Source: Leuconostoc kimchii IMSNU 11154 (GTDB lineage: Bacteria; Bacillota; Bacilli; Lactobacillales; Lactobacillaceae). From it: 64,000 bases of DNA. The position numbers and the translations under genes are program-made. The stretch covers positions 1,194,501-1,258,500 of the forward strand of contig NC_014136.1 in assembly GCF_000092505.1 (NCBI RefSeq). The letters are read 5' to 3'. Of this stretch, positions 44,433 to 51,976 are shown piece by piece. A model generated the notes under the pieces. It ran no database searches and was not told where the DNA came from. It saw only the letters and a list, made by a program, of their open reading frames with translations. Numbering within the stretch: position 1 is the stretch's first letter; each line of letters begins with the position of its first letter.

Positions 44433-45479
44433 ATGAGTAAGAATGCGAAAACACTCGCAGCAATTGTTATTGTTGTTATCGTCGCTATTGTAGCGTACTT
44501 TGGCTTCACACATGCAGGTGCAAAAGAAACATCGGACAAGACAATTAAAGATTTAAAAATCTATTTTGTACCGTCAAAGCAACCTGATCAAATTGTTACT
44601 ATGACTGCACCGCTGAAGGGTTTGTTAACTAAAGAACTTAAAAAAGAGGGTTATGACGTCAAAAACGTCGACATTAAGGTCGGCACAAGTTATGAAGCAG
44701 CAGGTGAAGCACTAACTTCTGGTACGGCTGATATTGGCTTTATCCCTGGCGGTACGTATGTGATGTATCAAGATGGTGCTAAAGTATTGTTAACGGCTAC
44801 ACGTGCAGGATTAAATAAAAATTCTTCAGACCCAGAAAAGTGGAATGACGGAAAGCCAACAGAGCAAACAAGCAAGCAGTCATCAAAGTACCGTTCAATA
44901 TTCATTGCGGGACCTTCAAAAAAAGGTCAAGAATTAGCTAAAAAAGTTAATGCTGGTGAAAAGTTAACATGGGAAGACATTAACTCTGCTAAGTGGGGCT
45001 TGTCATCAACAACATCATCAGCTGGTTACATTTATCCAGCGTTGTGGTTGAATAAAAATTATAAAAAAACAATATCAGATTTAAAAAGCACAGTAACAGT
45101 TGATTCATATGGTTCAGGTATGGCTCGACTAGCTTCAGGACAAATTGATGTGATGCCTGCTTATGGTGATGCACGTCGTGACTTTGCAAGTGCTTGGACG
45201 ACAGATTATAAGCAACCACAATCAATTTGGCAAGAAACAAACGTTATTGGTGTATCACAAGAAATTTATAACGACACAATTTCAGTTTCTAAGAAATCAA
45301 AAACAATGACACCGGAATTGGAAAAGGCAGTATCAAAGGCATTTATTAACTTAGCCAAAACTGATGCAGGTAAAAAAGTGATTGCCATCTATTCACATGA
45401 AGGATACGAGCCAGCCCAGTCATCAAATTATGATGGTGAGCGGGATGCACAAAAAGTATTAAAGAACTTACAAAAATAA
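44433..45479 (+). CDS. phnD: Phosphate/phosphite/phosphonate-type ABC substrate-binding protein
   Basis: This 348-residue binding protein of the PhnD family has KDLKIYFVPSKQPDQIVTMTAPLKGLL, GTSYEAAGEALTSGTADIGFIPGGTY and SSTTSSAGYIYPALWL, the last two forming the phosphonate pocket. The N-terminus (residues 8-24) is a hydrophobic anchor without a lipobox cysteine. The ATG at 44433 follows GGGAGAG; an earlier frame from 44403 includes the ribosome site. Ligand may be phosphonate, phosphite or a phosphate ester. Two stem-loops lie between it and phnC. Confidence 0.88.
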   Translation: MSKNAKTLAAIVIVVIVAIVAYFGFTHAGAKETSDKTIKDLKIYFVPSKQPDQIVTMTAPLKGLLTKELKKEGYDVKNVDIKVGTSYEAAGEALTSGTADIGFIPGGTYVMYQDGAKVLLTATRAGLNKNSSDPEKWNDGKPTEQTSKQSSKYRSIFIAGPSKKGQELAKKVNAGEKLTWEDINSAKWGLSSTTSSAGYIYPALWLNKNYKKTISDLKSTVTVDSYGSGMARLASGQIDVMPAYGDARRDFASAWTTDYKQPQSIWQETNVIGVSQEIYNDTISVSKKSKTMTPELEKAVSKAFINLAKTDAGKKVIAIYSHEGYEPAQSSNYDGERDAQKVLKNLQK

Positions 45480-45499
45480 CATTTGATTACATTAGTGAT

Positions 45500-45573
45500 T
45501 ACGCTATTGTTTTTAGTAGCGTACATGTAACTCAATACCCCAGGAAAGCAGCGCAATTAGCGCCGCTTTTCTG
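45500..45573 (+). other. Two stem-loops between phnD and phnC
   Basis: TACGCTA/TAGCGTA (45500-45506 and 45517-45523) and a 14-pair stem with one mismatch (45541-45554 and 45560-45573) follow phnD. Neither has a proper T-run after it, so they probably protect or process the phnD message or cut down readthrough. Higher expression of binding proteins than of permeases is usual. Confidence 0.5.
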
Positions 45574-45622
45574 GCGTTTGGGCCTGTATGGCTCAAATAC
45601 ATAAAATTTTAGGACGGCAACC

Positions 45623-46369
45623 ATGATTAAATTTGAGCATGTTTCAAAAACATATCCTAACGGTGTGAAGGGATTACAAGATATTAACTTAGAAATACAA
45701 GATGGTGAATTCATTGGTATTATAGGTATGTCTGGCGCGGGAAAGTCAACGTTTATTCGTACAATCAATCGTTTAAATGATATTACTGAAGGTCAATTGA
45801 CTGTGGACGGAATCGAAATTTCTAGTCTAAAGGGAAAATCCCTACGGCGTTATCGTCGTAAAGTAGGTATGATTTTTCAATCATATAATTTGGTTCCCAG
45901 AATTTCAGTCATTAAAAATGTCATGAGTTCATTAGTGCCAGATATGCCATTTGGCCGTGTGTTATTTGGTGTATTTTCAAAGGAAGACAAAATTAAAGCA
46001 CTCGAATCACTAGACCGTGTGTCAATGTTAGATAAGGCATTCATTCGTACAGATCAGCTATCTGGTGGTCAACAACAACGTGTGTCATTAGCGAGAACAT
46101 TAGCTCAAAACCCAAAGGTTTTATTAGCCGACGAACCAGTTGCAGCGTTAGATCCAGTCACAGCACATGAGGTGATGGATGATTTCAAACGTATTAACGA
46201 AGAGCTTGGACAAACTGTTTTAATTAATATTCATCATGTTGATTTAGCTTTAGAATATTCTAAACGTATTATAGGTATTCGCTCTGGAAAAATAGTCTAT
46301 GATGGTCCTGTGGCAGGTATTACCCAAGATGTACTAGACTTAATTTATAGTAAAGATGAGGCAGAATAA
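45623..46369 (+). CDS. phnC: Phosphonate-type ABC transporter ATP-binding protein
   Basis: This 248-residue ATPase has Walker A GMSGAGKSTF, signature LSGGQQQRV, Walker B LLADEPVAALDP and INIHHVDLAL as the PhnC-type switch. The sequence GMIFQSYNLVPRISVIKNVM is characteristic of PhnC. Its stop overlaps the next start by one base (TAATG). It powers import of the PhnD ligand. Confidence 0.93.
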   Translation: MIKFEHVSKTYPNGVKGLQDINLEIQDGEFIGIIGMSGAGKSTFIRTINRLNDITEGQLTVDGIEISSLKGKSLRRYRRKVGMIFQSYNLVPRISVIKNVMSSLVPDMPFGRVLFGVFSKEDKIKALESLDRVSMLDKAFIRTDQLSGGQQQRVSLARTLAQNPKVLLADEPVAALDPVTAHEVMDDFKRINEELGQTVLINIHHVDLALEYSKRIIGIRSGKIVYDGPVAGITQDVLDLIYSKDEAE

Positions 46370-47190
46370 TGGGTTGGTACGATAAATTATTTGAAGCTGA
46401 AAGTTTTACACTTGAAAATGGGAAACAAGTCTCACAAAAATTTACACGTGTACCGCTTATTATATTGCTTCTTTTAGTGGGCATTGTGGTGTCCGTTTGG
46501 GTCACCGGTTTTAGTTTGCTCACCTTGTTGACAAATTTTGTCGGTTTTTGGAAGATATTAGCCAGCATGTTTCCACCAAAGTTAAGCTACTTTTTACAGG
46601 TTTGGCAGCCCTTACTGATGACCATTCAGATGTCATTTTTTGGTTCATTTTTTGGCGCGGTAGTTGCTTTACCTTTTGCCATTTTGGCAGCTAGTAACAT
46701 TACTACTAATCGTGTCATCAATTTGATTGTACGATTCATGTTAACAGTTGTACGCACAATACCGACACTGGTATCTGCTTTAATTGCTACTTATATTTTT
46801 GGTTTAGGCACATTTGCTGGGACAATTGCGATTTTCTTATTTAGTTTTTCTTTCGTTGGAAAGCAACTGTTTGAATATATGGAAACAGTTGATATGGGGG
46901 CATTTGAAGCGTTAACTGCGACGGGTGCAAACACGTCACGTGCCTTTGTCACAACAATATTTCCGCAAATTTTACCAACCTATTTATCAACAGCGCTCTT
47001 TGCATTTGAAGGAAATGTCCGATATGCAGCTATCTTAGGTTACGTTGGGGCTGGTGGTATCGGCATGATTTTAAATGAAAAAATTGGTTGGCGAGAGTTT
47101 CAAAGTGTTGGTATGATATTACTATCTATTTTTGTTGCTGTGGTGATCATTGAAACAATCAGCCAACAATTACGTAAGTACTTGAGTTAA
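46369..47190 (+). CDS. phnE: Phosphonate-type ABC transporter permease (first)
   Basis: This 273-residue permease has about six helices. VVRTIPTLVSALIATYIFGLG and GAFEALTATGANTSRAFVTTIFPQ (the EAA loop) are PhnE features, and GYVGAGGIGMILNEKIGW closes the domain. An N-terminal extension of about 25 residues is polar. It is coupled to phnC and followed ten bases later by a second permease. Confidence 0.92.
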   Translation: MGWYDKLFEAESFTLENGKQVSQKFTRVPLIILLLLVGIVVSVWVTGFSLLTLLTNFVGFWKILASMFPPKLSYFLQVWQPLLMTIQMSFFGSFFGAVVALPFAILAASNITTNRVINLIVRFMLTVVRTIPTLVSALIATYIFGLGTFAGTIAIFLFSFSFVGKQLFEYMETVDMGAFEALTATGANTSRAFVTTIFPQILPTYLSTALFAFEGNVRYAAILGYVGAGGIGMILNEKIGWREFQSVGMILLSIFVAVVIIETISQQLRKYLS

Positions 47191-47200
47191 GGAGAACAAC

Positions 47201-48010
47201 ATGAATCAAAAATTAGAAGCTGTTCTCAGTAAAGAACCGCGCCGTGGGTTGCAATATGGCACAACACTTGTCATATTGTTAATACTATTAGCATCATCCG
47301 CCCCTGTATTAAATGGCGCACACGTGACGTCTAAGGGACTCGAAATCGGTTGGAACATCTTGGCTGGTATCTTTACGCCTGATACAAGCTTACTATTTGG
47401 ATTAGGTGACAGTGGTGTTGCATATTTGATTTTACAAACAATTGCTATCGCGTTTTTAGGTACTTTAGTTGGGGCGATTATTGCTGTACCACTATCGTTT
47501 ATTTCAGCGACTAATATTGTACCAAAACCAGTGGTACTCGTGACACGTTTTATTATTATGGCCATTCGTACGGTACCATCATTAGTGTATGGGTTAATGT
47601 TTATCCGTGTTACTGGTCCTGGCCCTTTTGCAGGTGTTATGACGTTAGCGATTGTATCGATTGGTATGATTTCAAAATTATTTATTGAGACAATTGAAGA
47701 TTTGGATTCGGGTATCCTCGAATCGTTAGACGCTTTCGGATCAACACTTTTTCAAAAAATTCGCTATGGTATTTTACCGCAACTAGGATCAGATTTTATT
47801 TCTATTTTAGTTTACAGATTTGATATGAATCTACGTGAAGCTACTATTCTAGGACTTGTTGGTGCAGGTGGTATTGGTGCACCAATGATTTTTGCCTTAA
47901 ATGCATATCACTGGCATCAAGTGGGCGCCATTTTAATTGGATTGTTTGTTTTGGTTTTTGTAGTTGAAATTCTGTCTGATAAGTTGCGTCAAAAAATTTT
48001 GCATGGTTAG
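47201..48010 (+). CDS. phnE: Phosphonate-type ABC transporter permease (second)
   Basis: This 269-residue paralogue of the preceding permease has AIRTVPSLVYGLMFIRVTGPG, GILESLDAFGSTLFQKIRYGILPQ and GLVGAGGIGAPM. Two PhnE-type permeases in tandem form a heterodimeric channel, as in other Firmicutes. GGAG precedes the ATG. Confidence 0.92.
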   Translation: MNQKLEAVLSKEPRRGLQYGTTLVILLILLASSAPVLNGAHVTSKGLEIGWNILAGIFTPDTSLLFGLGDSGVAYLILQTIAIAFLGTLVGAIIAVPLSFISATNIVPKPVVLVTRFIIMAIRTVPSLVYGLMFIRVTGPGPFAGVMTLAIVSIGMISKLFIETIEDLDSGILESLDAFGSTLFQKIRYGILPQLGSDFISILVYRFDMNLREATILGLVGAGGIGAPMIFALNAYHWHQVGAILIGLFVLVFVVEILSDKLRQKILHG

Positions 48011-48017
48011 TAAGAGG

Positions 48018-48041
48018 GGACGACGACGGTCGTCCTTTTTT
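48018..48041 (+). terminator. Terminator/attenuator between the phosphonate importer and the nucleotidase gene
   Basis: Seven-base perfect GC-rich arms (48018-48024 and 48029-48035) with loop GACG are followed by six T. The next ribosome site begins two bases later, so this may be an attenuator within a longer transcript instead of an absolute stop. Confidence 0.8.
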
Positions 48042-48052
48042 GGGAGGAAAGT

Positions 48053-49558
48053 ATGAAACGATTTAAAATATATTATACATCTGACGTCCACGGTTATTTA
48101 TTTCCAACAGATTATATACAAAATGGGCCACAAGCTTTAGGGCTAATTAATGTAGCAGCCAACTATCATAAAGATGGAGACACTATTATTATTGATGGTG
48201 GTGATATGTATCAAGGGTCACCGTTGGTACAATATTTGCAAAAGCATCATGACATTGATGCTGTTACAACTGCCATGAATATGGCAGGATATGACTACGT
48301 GACACTGGGAAATCATGATTTTAACTTTGGTTATGATGAACTACAAAAACATTTAGCGAACTTAAATGCTACTGTGGTTGCCGAAAATGTGACAGATCTT
48401 AGTGGAAAAACGCGTTATCCTGCACAAATAAAACGATTAGAAAATGGTACCAAAGTAGGCATCATAGGTTTGGTAACAGACTATATTAATATTTGGGAAA
48501 AGCCAGCACATTTAAAAGGTATCAAGATTGAGTCGCCACGTATTAAGGCATCAGAAACGATTGCAAGATTACGTGAAACAGTTGATGTTGTAGTTGGTGT
48601 ATATCATGGTGGGTATGAACGTGATTTGACTACAGGCGAACTGATCAGTGATAGTACTGAAAACATTGCTTGGCAGCTCACTAATGAGTTAGATTTAGAC
48701 ATGCTATTAACAGGGCATCAACATGGTGATGTCAAGCCGCAAGTTATTAATGGTGTACTAACGTTGCAAATGCCTAATCAGGGAAAACTATTTGCTGAAA
48801 TTACCGGTACTCAAATTGACGGTCAATGGCAATTTGACGCCTCGACAAAGTCGGCTGGTTTTGTCAGTCAAGAAAATATTAAGCGGCAATTAGAACCACT
48901 ACAAGAAAAAGTTTCAGCATGGCTAGATCAACCCATTACGCAATTAGAACATGCGATTGAATCAGAGCCACCACTCGACTTAGCACAACACGGGAATAGG
49001 ATTTTACAGTGGATTGCCCATGTGCAACTGTTGGCATCAAAGGCTGATATAACACTTGTTAGTTTAAATAATAATCCATCTAATTTACCCAAAAACTTGA
49101 CGTTACGGCGTGTTTTACAAAATTATCCATTCGATAATACGCTAGTAACAAAACGTGTTACTGGGCATGATTTACGTGTGAGTTTAGAGCATACGGCACA
49201 ATATTTTACATTGATTGATGATGGGAAGATAGCAATTAATTCAAAATGGTTAACACCAAAGGTCGAACATTATAATTACGACCTCGCTTTTGGTATTGAT
49301 TATGGGTTTGATATTTCTCAACCTATTGGTCAGAGAGTAACAAAACTTAATTACCGAGGGGTTGCTGTCAAAGAAACAGATGTTTTCACGGTCGCGATGA
49401 ATAATTATCGTGCAGTTGGTGGTGGTAATTATACTGAATATAGAGATTCAGAAACAGTAACAACAGGTGATCAAGCTATTCAAGACATGTTAATAGCATT
49501 TTTTAAAACAAATACACAGTTGCCAGAATCACCGAAATTACAATTTTACGTTAAATGA
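48053..49558 (+). CDS. UshA-like 5'-nucleotidase / cyclic phosphodiesterase family metallophosphatase
   Basis: This 501-residue protein has a calcineurin-like metal site (YTSDVHGYLFP, DGGDMYQGSP, TLGNHDFNFG, VGVYHGG, LTGHQHGD). A C-terminal 5'-nucleotidase domain contains NYPFDNTLVTKRVTG and ending AMNNYRAVGGGNY. There is no signal peptide, so it should be cytosolic, unlike UshA. It follows the phosphonate-type importer after a terminator hairpin. It may hydrolyse an imported phosphate ester, though that link is inference. GGGAGG precedes the ATG. Confidence 0.88.
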   Translation: MKRFKIYYTSDVHGYLFPTDYIQNGPQALGLINVAANYHKDGDTIIIDGGDMYQGSPLVQYLQKHHDIDAVTTAMNMAGYDYVTLGNHDFNFGYDELQKHLANLNATVVAENVTDLSGKTRYPAQIKRLENGTKVGIIGLVTDYINIWEKPAHLKGIKIESPRIKASETIARLRETVDVVVGVYHGGYERDLTTGELISDSTENIAWQLTNELDLDMLLTGHQHGDVKPQVINGVLTLQMPNQGKLFAEITGTQIDGQWQFDASTKSAGFVSQENIKRQLEPLQEKVSAWLDQPITQLEHAIESEPPLDLAQHGNRILQWIAHVQLLASKADITLVSLNNNPSNLPKNLTLRRVLQNYPFDNTLVTKRVTGHDLRVSLEHTAQYFTLIDDGKIAINSKWLTPKVEHYNYDLAFGIDYGFDISQPIGQRVTKLNYRGVAVKETDVFTVAMNNYRAVGGGNYTEYRDSETVTTGDQAIQDMLIAFFKTNTQLPESPKLQFYVK

Positions 49559-49709
49559 TGAACACATTGCGCTTAATTGTTTATTAAATAACAGAGCGTA
49601 ATAAAACTGACATCATCTCGATGTTTGGTTATTATATTTAAGGCATAAACTTATCTACATAACATTAAGAGCACTTAAGAACATAATCAATCTAAGAGGT
49701 AGAAAATAC

Positions 49710-50330
49710 ATGTTTAGTTTTAAAAAGTCATTAACAATCGCTGCTGGTGTTGCCGGTGCATTTGCATTCGGTGCTTCAAACGTTAACGCTGATACAACAA
49801 GCGCACAAAACACACCAACGGATTATGTCGTTAAATCTGGCGACACATTGAACAAGATTTCTCAAGAATTTAATTTATCTGTTGATACTATTGCAACAAA
49901 TAACAATATTAGTAACGTTGATTTGATTGTTGTTGGTCAACATTTGAGTTTTGTTGAAAAAACAACAGCTGCGGCAGCTTCACAACAAGTAGCGCCAGTT
50001 CAACAAGCTGTTGCTGATGCACCAGCTGTACAAGCACAACCAGCTGCTCCCGTAGCAGCACCAGCACAACCGGCCGCAGCGCCAGCGCCACAAGTATCAT
50101 CATCTGCAGCATTGGATGCATTGATTGCACGTGAATCAAGTGGTAATGTTAATGCGACAAACGGTCAATATTATGGTATTGGTCAATTATCAGCACAAGC
50201 GCGTGCTGTCTATGGTGGAAACTCAACCGATTATAATGATCAATTGAACGCCATGAAGTCTTATATCAGTGCACGTTATGGTTCTGCTGAAAATGCATGG
50301 GCTCATTCACAAGCAACTGGTTGGTATTAA
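49710..50330 (+). CDS. Secreted LysM protein with Apf-like C-terminal domain
   Basis: This 206-residue precursor has a signal peptide (residues 1-27, cleavage after NVNA) and one LysM domain (about 38-81: YVVKSGDTLNKISQEFNLS). A disordered linker rich in A, P, Q and V (about 85-132) is followed by a C-terminal domain starting LIARESSGNVNATNG and ending SHAQATGWY-like. The last part resembles aggregation-promoting factors and resuscitation/transglycosylase-like domains; ARESSGN holds the likely catalytic glutamate. It should bind peptidoglycan at the cell surface. GAGGT precedes the ATG. Confidence 0.88.
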   Translation: MFSFKKSLTIAAGVAGAFAFGASNVNADTTSAQNTPTDYVVKSGDTLNKISQEFNLSVDTIATNNNISNVDLIVVGQHLSFVEKTTAAAASQQVAPVQQAVADAPAVQAQPAAPVAAPAQPAAAPAPQVSSSAALDALIARESSGNVNATNGQYYGIGQLSAQARAVYGGNSTDYNDQLNAMKSYISARYGSAENAWAHSQATGWY

Positions 50331-50335
50331 TCATT

Positions 50336-50360
50336 AAAAAAACCGCGAAAGCGGTTTTTT
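50336..50360 (+). terminator. Terminator of the LysM protein gene
   Basis: AAAAAAACCGC (50336-50346), tetraloop GAAA and GCGGTTTTTT (50351-50360) form a classic intrinsic terminator right after the stop codon. Confidence 0.92.
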
Positions 50361-50409
50361 TGTTGTCGTCCGTACTGTATAATGATTGGCTTAAAGTATC
50401 TATTTTTTG

Positions 50410-50415
50410 TATAAT
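50410..50415 (+). promoter_or_regulatory. -10 box just before the flavin oxidoreductase start codon
   Basis: TATAAT ends seven bases before the ATG at 50422, so transcription would begin at or next to the start codon. TTGGCT 18 bases upstream is a possible -35. A second TATAAT lies at 50378-50383. No Shine-Dalgarno sequence is present. Confidence 0.5.
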
Positions 50416-50421
50416 GAATTT

Positions 50422-51657
50422 ATGCAAATTAATTATGATTTTTTAGAAAATTACACTTTTAAAAATAAAGCAATCACGCTGCGTAATCATGTGATTATGG
50501 CACCAACAACATTACGTTCATCTCTAGAGGATGGCACTGTCACAGATAATGAGTTGAATTATTATCAAATCCGCGCGCAAGGGCCAGCTATGATCATCAC
50601 AGAGGCTGCCTATGTTAATGAGCTTGGACGTGGTTGGGAAGGTGGTATTTCTGTTGCAGATGATGATAAAATCCCGGGATTGCGTCGATTGGCTAGTGCC
50701 ATTCAATCAGGTGGAGCCAAAGCCATTTTGCAAATTTTTGCCGCAGGTCGACAAACGACACGGACTATCTTACGGGGTGAAACCCCCGTATCTGCTTCTA
50801 ATCAACCATATCCTAATGGTGCTTTTGATGTGCCACGGGCTTTGACACATGACGAAATCGTGCAAACGATTGAAGATTTTGCTAATGCTACAAAAAGGGC
50901 TATTTTAGCTGGTTTTGATGGCGTAGAATTACACGGTGCAAATCTTTATTTGATGCAACAATTTCTTTCAGCAGACAGTAATCAGCGTGATGATATTTGG
51001 GGTGGAACAGCCGAAAAACGTCAGCGATTTGGTTTAACAGTTACTGCAAAAGTAGCTCAGGTAATTGAAAAGTATGCAGACAGGCCATTTCTACTGGGTT
51101 ATCGGCAATCACCAGAAGAGCCAATGGTACCAGGCATTACACTTGAAGACTCGTTGCAATATGCACAACGAGTCGCGGATTTGCCGATAGATTATTTACA
51201 TTTGTCACTGAAAGATAGCTTTCAATTGCCGTTTAAAAATAAACAGGCGACTAAACGGGTTATCGATTATTATCGTCAGGCTCTACCGGAAGGCTATCCA
51301 TTAATGGTTGCCGGATTACTTAAAAAACCTGAACAAGTGGAAGATTTAATGGATGCTGGGATAACTTTTGCGGCATTAGGACGTGAACTAATCATTGAGC
51401 CCAATTGGGTGCAAAAAGTATTTAATAATGATGAACTTGCTATTCGTTATGCCATATCACCAGCTGATTTTGATCTCTTAGGTATTCCAAAACCATTGTC
51501 AGAATGGTTGTTAACACGATTTAGAAATGGCTTTCCAGTTACGACAGATGCGTTATTTGATCCAAAGCAACCATGGCGCTATTATAAAAACGTTGTGGCA
51601 AAAAATACCGAACCAATTGATCCTACCAAGTTAATGACCCTAAAAAAGCAACCATAA
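50422..51657 (+). CDS. NADH:flavin oxidoreductase, old yellow enzyme family
   Basis: This 411-residue FMN-dependent enzyme of the OYE barrel family reduces activated alkenes or related compounds. Visible are NHVIMAPTTLRS at the FMN site, AILQIFAAGRQT, AGFDGVELHGANLYLMQQFLS (substrate/FMN-binding His-x-x-Asn) and DDIWGGTAEKRQRF. The chosen ATG (50422) starts MQINYDFL; an upstream TTG frame overlaps the -10 box. No ribosome site precedes it, so translation may be leaderless. Natural substrate unknown. Confidence 0.9.
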   Translation: MQINYDFLENYTFKNKAITLRNHVIMAPTTLRSSLEDGTVTDNELNYYQIRAQGPAMIITEAAYVNELGRGWEGGISVADDDKIPGLRRLASAIQSGGAKAILQIFAAGRQTTRTILRGETPVSASNQPYPNGAFDVPRALTHDEIVQTIEDFANATKRAILAGFDGVELHGANLYLMQQFLSADSNQRDDIWGGTAEKRQRFGLTVTAKVAQVIEKYADRPFLLGYRQSPEEPMVPGITLEDSLQYAQRVADLPIDYLHLSLKDSFQLPFKNKQATKRVIDYYRQALPEGYPLMVAGLLKKPEQVEDLMDAGITFAALGRELIIEPNWVQKVFNNDELAIRYAISPADFDLLGIPKPLSEWLLTRFRNGFPVTTDALFDPKQPWRYYKNVVAKNTEPIDPTKLMTLKKQP

Positions 51658-51709
51658 AGTTACGGTGTCACGTGTTCTACACAAAAACAAAAATCAATTT
51701 AAAAAAAGC

Positions 51710-51738
51710 TTGACGGCGATATTATTTCTTGATATACT
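51710..51738 (+). promoter_or_regulatory. Promoter of tRNA-Glu
   Basis: TTGACG (51710-51715) and TATACT (51733-51738) are separated by 17 bases, about 40 bases before the mature tRNA. Confidence 0.85.
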
Positions 51739-51777
51739 AATATAGTTGTCTGATATATATCGGACATCACTGACCAT

Positions 51778-51849
51778 GGCTCGTTGGTCAAGTGGCTAAG
51801 ACGCTGCCCTTTCACGGCGGAATCGAGAGTTCGATTCTCTCACGAGCTA
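51778..51849 (+). tRNA. tRNA-Glu (anticodon TTC)
   Basis: The 72-base cloverleaf has acceptor GGCTCGT/ACGAGCT with discriminator A. The D-arm is TGGTCAAGTGGCTAAGAC, the anticodon loop CTTTCAC reads TTC, and the T-arm contains AGTTCGATTCT. CCA is not encoded. It has its own promoter and terminator. Confidence 0.95.
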
Positions 51850-51855
51850 TATCAA

Positions 51856-51880
51856 GTCGCAACTTCGGTTGCGGCTTTTT
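51856..51880 (+). terminator. Terminator of tRNA-Glu
   Basis: GTCGCAAC, tetraloop TTCG and GTTGCGGC (one G-U pair) are followed by five T, seven bases after the tRNA. Confidence 0.92.
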
Positions 51881-51913
51881 ATGTGTCTTTTTTATTTAAA
51901 GTGAGCACATTTT

Positions 51914-51942
51914 TTGTATTTTATGTTTATAAAGCGTATAAT
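51914..51942 (+). promoter_or_regulatory. Promoter of the HelD operon
   Basis: TTGTAT (51914-51919) and TATAAT (51937-51942) are separated by 17 bases. The predicted start near 51949 excludes start codons before it and supports the TTG at 51977. Confidence 0.75.
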
Positions 51943-51976
51943 TAAAACACTGAATTTGAAGAGAGTGAGACGCATT

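Noticed and set aside
45541..45573. Intrinsic terminator between phnD and phnC
   Set aside because: The stem is good but no T-run follows, so it is listed as a stem-loop of unknown role.
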